From a virus, in IMG/VR virus record IMGVR_UViG_3300021964_000669, positions 1-21,221 of that record: 21,221 nt of DNA, one strand, 5' to 3'. A program made the position numbers and the translations under genes. Below the pieces are notes generated by a model. It was not told where the DNA came from, did not search any database, and worked only from the letters and a program-made list of their open reading frames with translations. Below are positions 20,300 through 21,221 of this stretch, one piece after another (within the stretch, counting starts at the first letter, position 1; each line of letters opens with the position of its first letter).

Positions 20300-20641
20300 A
20301 TGCTTCGCTTCCTGCTACCTATAATCGGAATCGCGGTACTTTCAGGCTGTGCCGCGACAACCGAAACTACGCTGTACTCAAATCCACAGCACGATCAATA
20401 CTGTTTTACCAAGCAGACTATTAAAGTAGTTGATGGTGAAGAAGTAAGTAGTGAAACTAATCTAGATTGCTCAGATAATCAACTAGACAAGGTTGTAATG
20501 AACAGAGCAGGAATGGCAGATTCCTGCGTATATTTCAGAAATAAATTTTTATTAGGAGGCAAGTATGTTAACAAAGTTGGCATCAGGTGTAAAGCTGATA
20601 ATGGCGACTGGCATATTGTTGATGACGATATCCATAACTAG
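20300..20641 (+). CDS. Small lipoprotein
   Basis: A 113-aa protein with a short signal peptide (MLRFLLPIIGIAVLSGC) and the lipobox cysteine at residue 17. The mature part is polar with four further cysteines (YCF, LDC, DSC, IRC), which could form disulphides in the periplasm. It begins two bases after the LPP20-like gene ends, and its last 77 bases overlap the next gene in another frame. No family recognised; lipoproteins of this size in phages include superinfection-blocking and spanin-like proteins. Confidence 0.75.
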   Translation: MLRFLLPIIGIAVLSGCAATTETTLYSNPQHDQYCFTKQTIKVVDGEEVSSETNLDCSDNQLDKVVMNRAGMADSCVYFRNKFLLGGKYVNKVGIRCKADNGDWHIVDDDIHN

Positions 20642-20960
20642 TGCTAAAGCCGATCTAGTAATGCGAACAGAACCAATTAGTTTTGGTTGGTTTCAAAAAT
20701 TAGACGAAGTACAAATGAACAGTCATATTTCAGCAATTGGACAAGCTCTAGTAGGTGCTGACAATGGCGAAGCAGTACATTGGAATAGGAACGGTGCTTG
20801 GGGAATGACAAGGATACTTCACACCGATTCTACAAGTCAAGGATATTGTAGAACAGTGTATATAGAAGTGTATGCTTTTAATAAAATGAAAGAAGATGTA
20901 CACAAATACTGTTACACAACAAGCACAGCATCTTGGCATCAACGGGCTATAAAGCGATAA
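20565..20960 (+). CDS. Secreted 17-kDa-surface-antigen-like protein
   Basis: A 131-aa protein with an excellent AGGAGG ribosome site. Signal peptide at about residues 1-28 (LIMATGILLMTISITSAKA). The C-terminal region has the pattern of the alphaproteobacterial/rickettsial 17-kDa surface antigen family. There is a short helix ending in a glycine-acidic loop (LVGADNGEAVHWNRNG), then CRTVYIEV and KYCYTTSTASWH, i.e. CR, then C, then W. The start lies inside the previous lipoprotein gene (77-nt overlap), a clear co-expression signal. Not a lipoprotein itself: no lipobox. Function unknown; an envelope-acting phage protein is likely. Confidence 0.8.
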   Translation: MLTKLASGVKLIMATGILLMTISITSAKADLVMRTEPISFGWFQKLDEVQMNSHISAIGQALVGADNGEAVHWNRNGAWGMTRILHTDSTSQGYCRTVYIEVYAFNKMKEDVHKYCYTTSTASWHQRAIKR

Positions 20961-20963
20961 ATA
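20956..20963 (+). promoter_or_regulatory. Late-type promoter GATAAATA giving a leaderless start
   Basis: GATAAATA overlaps the stop region of the preceding gene; five bases then lead to ATG 20969. As at 18448, T4 spacing would place the first transcribed base on the start codon. Confidence 0.55.
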
Positions 20964-20968
20964 CATAC

Positions 20969-21221
20969 ATGGCGTTAGGAATTATTACATTTATCTCAGC
21001 ACTCACAATCAGTGCTATTGCTATCTACTATAGTGTAGCAGGACTTGCCGCGATATTTGCGGCCGCAGTCATTCCTATTATTATAATGGGTGTGTCATTA
21101 GAAGTTGGTAAACTAGTTACCGCAGTATGGCTTCACAGATATTGGAGTCGTGCTACTTGGTGGTTAAAAACTTATCTAAGTATTGCTGTTCTTGTTTTAA
21201 TGTTTATTACAAGCATGGGTA
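20969..21221 (+). CDS. Multi-span membrane protein, N-terminal part (runs off right edge)
   Basis: 84 residues visible: three hydrophobic spans in quick succession (LGIITFISALTISAIAIYYSV; LAAIFAAAVIPIIIMGVSL; TYLSIAVLVLMFITSMG) joined by a short charged loop (EVGKLVTAVWLHRYW). I recall long proteins with this opening, including ISAL.IS..AI.YSVAGLAAIFA, in cyanophages and other marine T4-like phages. The full gene is probably much longer. It has no ribosome site, matching the leaderless late promoter directly before it. Confidence 0.85.
   Translation, partial: MALGIITFISALTISAIAIYYSVAGLAAIFAAAVIPIIIMGVSLEVGKLVTAVWLHRYWSRATWWLKTYLSIAVLVLMFITSMG

Noticed and set aside
1-21221. CRISPR arrays, insertion sequences and tRNA genes
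   Set aside because: No spaced direct repeats, transposase or terminal repeats were seen; the only CCA-ended, T-arm-containing RNA found is the tmRNA.

Overview
The window looks like part of the genome of a large, AT-rich, T4-like myovirus that infects a marine alphaproteobacterium. The phage assignment rests on a class Ia ribonucleotide reductase pair followed by a glutaredoxin, a PAAR-type spike tip, a tailspike or tail-fibre gene, an SleB-type lysin, many short genes joined by ATGA or TAATG overlaps, and repeated TAAATA boxes in front of genes that resemble the T4 late promoter TATAAATA. The host inference rests on three things: a circularly permuted tmRNA whose tag (ANDNFASEDFALAA) has the alphaproteobacterial ANDN...AA form, DUF1127-type small proteins, and an envelope protein resembling the 17-kDa surface antigen family. 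No sequence search was run; family names come from motif recognition.

Layout. Positions 1-741 hold the end of one rightward gene and one unrecognised gene. Positions 741-2013 are a leftward block: a 101-aa gene with its own operator-like promoter, preceded by a chain of five very small overlapping genes (59, 66, 80, 33 and 15 aa), one of them a clear DUF1127 protein. Positions 2014-2408 contain no gene but hold inverted repeats, a structured GC-rich leader and promoters firing both ways. Positions 2409-4726 are a coupled run with a nucleotidyltransferase-like protein and a DNA/RNA-ligase-like protein. Positions 4761-8261 hold small, probably virion-associated genes, each preceded by a late box or directly coupled. 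Position 8330 starts a PD-(D/E)XK nuclease, 9073 a pectate-lyase-fold tailspike. Positions 11119-14979 carry nrdA, nrdB, a 33-aa gene and a glutaredoxin, the deoxynucleotide supply module. Positions 14979-18131 carry a small beta-rich protein, a structural protein, two 2-oxoglutarate oxygenase-like proteins, a PAAR spike tip, a YbaN/DUF454 membrane protein and a small membrane protein.

The most notable element is a complete two-piece (permuted) tmRNA at about 18164-18441, carrying the AlaRS-identity G-U pair, a T arm, CCA, an intervening segment and the tag reading frame. It sits inside the phage gene array, immediately followed by a late box and the next gene.

Positions 19024-20960 form an envelope and lysis cassette: a secreted SleB-type cell-wall hydrolase, two lipoproteins (one LPP20-like) and a secreted surface-antigen-like protein, with two sigma70-type promoters. 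The last gene, running off the right edge, is a multi-membrane-span protein whose late box lies exactly where it would give a leaderless mRNA.

Two promoter classes can be seen. TTGACA/TATAAT-like pairs probably serve host polymerase early in infection, and several have a hairpin beginning at the predicted start of transcription. The TAAATA boxes probably serve a gp55-like late sigma factor.
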